The notes below the pieces were generated by a model. It had not been told where the DNA came from, ran no database searches, and saw only the letters and a list, made by a program, of their open reading frames with translations. A DNA stretch of 18,626 bases from Bradyrhizobium sp. (GTDB taxonomy: Bacteria; Pseudomonadota; Alphaproteobacteria; Rhizobiales; Xanthobacteraceae): positions 1 through 18,626 of the forward strand of contig JAQGKC010000328.1 in assembly GCA_028290305.1 (NCBI GenBank), written 5' to 3'. The translations under genes and the position numbers were made by a program. How positions within the stretch are numbered: position 1 is the first letter of the stretch; every line of letters begins with the position of its first letter. This document shows, piece after piece, positions 15,901 to 18,626 of this stretch.

Positions 15901-16412
15901 TCAGGTCTCGCGCGTGGGCTTCATGTCATGCTGGCTGCACTCGAAGAGGAACCAAGTACGCTTCTCAGATTCGTCGATCCAGTTCTCCAGCAGACTTGCG
16001 GTGGCCACATCCCCTGCCTCGTCACAAAGCGAATGCGCCTCCCGCATGTTCTGCGTCAGCATCGCATTGTCGTCCCTGAGTGCAGTAATCATATCGAGTG
16101 GTTTAACGTATTCAGCATCGTTGTCCACGATACGCTGAAAGCGCGAGATCTGCCTGATGGAGCGAAGGGTGGTGCCGCCGATCTTCCGTGCTCGCTCGGC
16201 GATGGCATCCGTCATCGCGAAGATCTGGTCGCCTTGATCATCGAGCATCAGATGATAGTCCCGGAAATGCGGCCCGACATATGCCAGTGAAAGTTCTTGG
16301 TTTTGAGATACAACGCAAACACGTCCGAGAGGAGCGGCATCAATGCTCCTGAAATGTCATGAACAGCTTTTTCCGAGAGAGTCGTAGGAGTCGTGAGCGC
16401 TGTTCTCGGCAT
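15901..16412 (-). pseudogene. dps: Dps ferritin-like DNA-protection protein, one frameshift
   Basis: From ATG 16412 (GAGG 8 nt upstream) the frame encodes the Dps N-terminus and first helix, including LYLKTKNFHWHMSG (residues 34-47). It then meets TGA because one base is missing near 16270-16275: with one more C, SG-PHFRDYHLMLDDQGDQIF follows directly and continues through RKIGGTTLRSIRQISRF and TASLLENWIDESEKRTWFLF to the stop at 15901. The restored protein has 170 residues, normal for Dps, with the ferroxidase ligands His (FHWHM), His (DYHLML) and Asp (LDDQGD) present. Dps dodecamers oxidise and store iron with H2O2 and coat DNA in stress. The missing base lies in a G/C run, so a sequencing error is as likely as true inactivation. 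If only the downstream part were translated (from 16248) the ferroxidase site would be lost. Confidence 0.88.
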
Positions 16413-16486
16413 GTGAGTGACCTCGTTGATTGTTGGTTGGGTGCTTTCAAAAGATGCCGTGGACTGGTTCGGTCCTGTCGCAATCT

Positions 16487-16738
16487 TCAGCAGCGGCAGA
16501 TGCTCAACTTCTTGTCGAGCATCTCGTCGAGCCTTTGCTGCTTCGTGTCGAACGTCGAAAGCCTCTGCTGTTCGATCGCGTTGGCAGTGGATTCTGGCGC
16601 GAAATTCCGTTTTGTCGGTTGGACGTGGCCGACCGGCGCTGGCGGCACCGTAGAGGGGATTATTCCCGCGTCTTGAGCCAAGGCATTGGTCGAGACAAGG
16701 GCGCTAGTCAGGGTAAGGATGACCAAAAGTTTACGCAT
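16487..16738 (-). CDS. Small secreted protein of unknown function
   Basis: 83 residues. MRKLLVILTLTSALVSTNAL-AQ is a signal peptide with cleavage near residue 22. The mature part begins with a Pro-rich stretch (IIPSTVPPAPVGHVQPT) and ends in a Glu/Gln/Lys-rich, probably helical segment (EQQRLSTFDTKQQRLDEMLD) followed by LSICRC with two cysteines. GGAG lies 8 nt upstream of the ATG. A copy of the 20-bp element is 110 bp upstream, pointing toward the start. It sits between the second sensor kinase and Dps on the same strand. No known function is recognised; a periplasmic location is expected. Confidence 0.75.
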   Translation of the reverse strand: MRKLLVILTLTSALVSTNALAQDAGIIPSTVPPAPVGHVQPTKRNFAPESTANAIEQQRLSTFDTKQQRLDEMLDKKLSICRC

Positions 16739-16847
16739 GGCGTCGCTCCGTTGAGGCCTGCTGAATTAGTACGCGAGACTCGGCTGCTGCCGACGGGCCG
16801 AGCCCCGGGACTGCTCATCCGCTAAAGTAGGAGGCGCCAGCAGCGTC

Positions 16848-16867
16848 ACCATTAAAATTCAGTTTAG
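16848..16867 (-). promoter_or_regulatory. Copy of 20-bp conserved element
   Basis: The minus-strand sequence is CTAAACTGAATTTTAATGGT, 110 bp upstream of the small secreted-protein gene starting at 16738. The surrounding bases resemble the copy at 12738-12757 even outside the 20-bp core (GTTTA a few bases ahead). Confidence 0.5.
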
Positions 16868-16931
16868 GGGCTGTAAACATTGTCGAAACGCACGGGCGGA
16901 ACGGCTGCCGCCAGGAGCCGCCTCCGCCGCG

Positions 16932-18314
16932 CTAGCCGGCCTTGGTATCGGCAATATGGTCCGGACTGGTGATTTCGATCACGCAACCGGAGCCTGGATG
17001 GATCGTCAAACGAAACCCGTGAAGCTTGACGATCGCGGCCACGAGATTGAGGCCAAGCCCTAATCCGGGTGCGCTTTTCAGTTTTTCCGACCGGTAGAAC
17101 CGCTTCAACACGGCATCACGCTCGAGCTCGCTGATTCCCGTACCGGTGTCCTTGACGCGGATGATGCTTTCGGCGTTGCCGCGCAACAACGAGATTTCCA
17201 CCCGGCCTCCAACCGGCGTGAATTTGATCGCGTTATCGACGAGGTTAACGACAGCTTCCATCAGCAAGTCCCGGTCGCCGTCGACAATAGATGCATGCGC
17301 GAGGTCCACGTGCAAGGTGATCCTCTTGCTATCCGCGATCGGCTCGTATAGTTCGCTGACGTCGCGGACCAGGTCCGCGAGCGCGACTTTGCCGAACGCC
17401 GCCGACCGGCGGCTGTTTTCAATTTCGACAAGTCGCAGCAGGGCCGTGGTCATTGCCAACGACTGATCGATTCCGGCAACGGCCTTGTCGGCGACCAGCC
17501 GAAACTGCTCCAGCGTATGGGCGTTGGTCCGACCGCGTTCGAGCATCAACCGCACGCGGGTGAGCGGCGTGCGCAGATCATGCGCGATGTCGTTGCCGAT
17601 CCCGGCGATGGCCTGGATGAGAGTCTCGATCTCGTCGAGCATGCCGTTGACAATGCCCGTAAGCTTGGCGAAGGGATCGTCCCCCTCGAGCCTGGGAAGC
17701 CGTTCGCGCAAATCCCCGCCGACGATGCGCTGGACGTGCTGATTGACATCTGCAATCCGTCGCTCGGTCCGCATGCTCAAGAGGGCGCCAACCGCAAGGC
17801 AAAGCACCAACGCCGGGATCAGGCCCAATGCCAGCGCCTGGCCGACGACCTTTGAGATTTCGATCGCCTCGTCAACATCACGACCGAGAACGAGTACGTT
17901 GCCGTCAGGCAGAGACTGTCCGATCGCGCGAACGACGCGCGTCTCAACACCGCCATTTGCGCTCGTCCCTTTTACCTGAGCGCTCTGCACGGAAGCATCG
18001 AGCCTGAGATCGGGCGGCAGACCGTCGAGATTGCCTGCCATCCGGGTCCCATCGGGGAAAAACAGTCCCGCGAACTGAACGCCGCGGGGGTCCTCGCCCA
18101 AATGATACGCGATTATGTCCGCTTGTCGCTCAAGCGGCAGCGCAGACATCACCTTCAATTGCGACGCGATGACATGATCGGAGCGCGCGATCAGATAGCG
18201 GTCGGTCTTCCAGTAAATAAAGCCGAATAGCACCAGCACGAAAATGGCGAAGGCGCCGGCAGCGACGGCGGCCGAGCGAAAGGTGGTCGTGCGGGCAAAT
18301 TCTGGAAGGCCCAT
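16932..18314 (-). CDS. Membrane-bound sensor histidine kinase (HAMP, HisKA, HATPase), copy 2
   Basis: 460 residues. It has TM helix 1 (about 13-34), a periplasmic region of about 115 residues with FAGLFFPDGTRMAGN, TM helix 2 (about 155-181), HAMP, His[15 protein letters not shown] with His245, N box NLVDNAIKF, G1 DTGTGI and G2 GLGLGLNL. All catalytic boxes are intact. It aligns without large gaps to the kinase at 7470-8954 from the first residue (MGLPEF against MQIPEC), which supports the start at 18314 despite the lack of a strong ribosome binding site. It ends soon after the ATPase domain, without the C-terminal extension of copy 1. No response regulator is adjacent within the window; downstream are a small secreted protein and dps. 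The ligand is unknown; both copies may read the same class of signal, having similar periplasmic domains. Confidence 0.92.
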   Translation of the reverse strand: MGLPEFARTTTFRSAAVAAGAFAIFVLVLFGFIYWKTDRYLIARSDHVIASQLKVMSALPLERQADIIAYHLGEDPRGVQFAGLFFPDGTRMAGNLDGLPPDLRLDASVQSAQVKGTSANGGVETRVVRAIGQSLPDGNVLVLGRDVDEAIEISKVVGQALALGLIPALVLCLAVGALLSMRTERRIADVNQHVQRIVGGDLRERLPRLEGDDPFAKLTGIVNGMLDEIETLIQAIAGIGNDIAHDLRTPLTRVRLMLERGRTNAHTLEQFRLVADKAVAGIDQSLAMTTALLRLVEIENSRRSAAFGKVALADLVRDVSELYEPIADSKRITLHVDLAHASIVDGDRDLLMEAVVNLVDNAIKFTPVGGRVEISLLRGNAESIIRVKDTGTGISELERDAVLKRFYRSEKLKSAPGLGLGLNLVAAIVKLHGFRLTIHPGSGCVIEITSPDHIADTKAG

Positions 18315-18626
18315 AAGATGGCCGGCTACTTGCTCTAGGTTTCAGCAGCCAGCTTAGCTTATTCTCGATTTTGGTGCGAGTCGCACCCGTTGCAACTGCG
18401 GCTTCAATTCCGTCGTTGGTGAAGCCAAAGTTGACGCGCGGCTGGACGGCGCAGAGAGCCATTCGACGTCTAGGCGTGCGACGTCTAGGCGTGCGACGTC
18501 TAGCCCGCATTTCTCACGCTATTTCATCGAATGCTGCGGCGGTTTGACGTCAACGGTACCGCAACCGACGGCGGTCATTTGGGCATGACTTCTCGCCCGC
18601 TGTGGCGGGTTGGTCAGCGTGTCTGA
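18315..18626. other. Right edge of window, no supported gene
   Basis: About 310 bp upstream of the second sensor kinase. Frames here are short; a minus frame reads CAVQPRVNFGFTNDGIEAAV, protein-like but without a start signal. A CCCGC-TGTG-GCGGG hairpin lies near 18596-18609, without a T-tract. The region contains a short tandem repeat (18464-18503). A response-regulator gene could lie beyond the edge but none is visible here. Confidence 0.3.
18464..18503 (+). repeat. Tandem repeat, 15-bp unit, 2.7 copies
   Basis: The unit CGACGTCTAGGCGTG occurs exactly at 18464-18478 and 18479-18493, followed by ten bases of a third copy (18494-18503). Each unit contains the palindrome GACGTC. It lies 150 bp upstream of the second sensor-kinase gene. 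Confidence 0.85.

Noticed and set aside
18464..18503. Tandem repeat considered as a CRISPR-like array
   Set aside because: The units are directly adjacent without spacers, only 15 bp, and no cas genes are present.
1..18626. tRNA, rRNA, insertion-sequence transposase or phage genes
   Set aside because: I looked for these on both strands and recognised none.

Overview
The window reads as chromosomal DNA of a GC-rich alphaproteobacterium of the order Hyphomicrobiales (Rhizobiales), most like Bradyrhizobium or a close relative. The grounds are codon composition, a BA14K-type secreted protein (a family largely confined to this order), several small secreted proteins with AlaXAla signal peptides, and the style of the enzymes. 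This placement is inferred from protein resemblance; no rRNA or marker gene is present.

Left edge (1-2.3 kb): the window opens inside a defence operon. The C-terminal end of a gene that is probably the APAZ-containing effector partner overlaps by 4 bp the gene for a complete short prokaryotic Argonaute (MID-PIWI, catalytically dead). This is the layout of SPARTA/SPARSA-type abortive-infection systems. Directly downstream is a broken trypsin-like peptidase gene.

2.3-5.3 kb: two divergent genes for small secreted proteins (one BA14K-type), then glutathione-independent formaldehyde dehydrogenase and a secreted GlcG/HbpS-like haem-binding protein on the plus strand.

5.8-12.3 kb (all minus strand): catalase, a HAMP-type sensor histidine kinase, a di-haem cytochrome c peroxidase, and a DHA2-type MFS exporter broken by a frameshift. 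A 65-bp imperfect direct repeat brackets the kinase gene.

12.9-18.3 kb: a beta-hydroxyacid-dehydrogenase-like enzyme (plus strand), then on the minus strand an HD-domain hydrolase, a divergent lactate/malate dehydrogenase, a Dps gene with one frameshift, a small secreted protein, and a second sensor kinase clearly paralogous to the first. No response regulator is present for either kinase.

Taken together, from about 2.3 kb onward the window looks like a stress and detoxification island (peroxide: catalase, Dps, cytochrome c peroxidase; formaldehyde: FDH; redox or haem sensing: HbpS-like protein and two kinases). Five copies of a strictly 20-bp element, consensus YTAARNNNNNWTTTAATGGW, lie in intergenic regions, four of them upstream of and pointing toward a gene start. 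They are the best candidate for an undescribed regulon signal. Three genes (peptidase-like, MFS, Dps) carry frame disruptions, which could be real decay or sequencing errors in short G/C runs.
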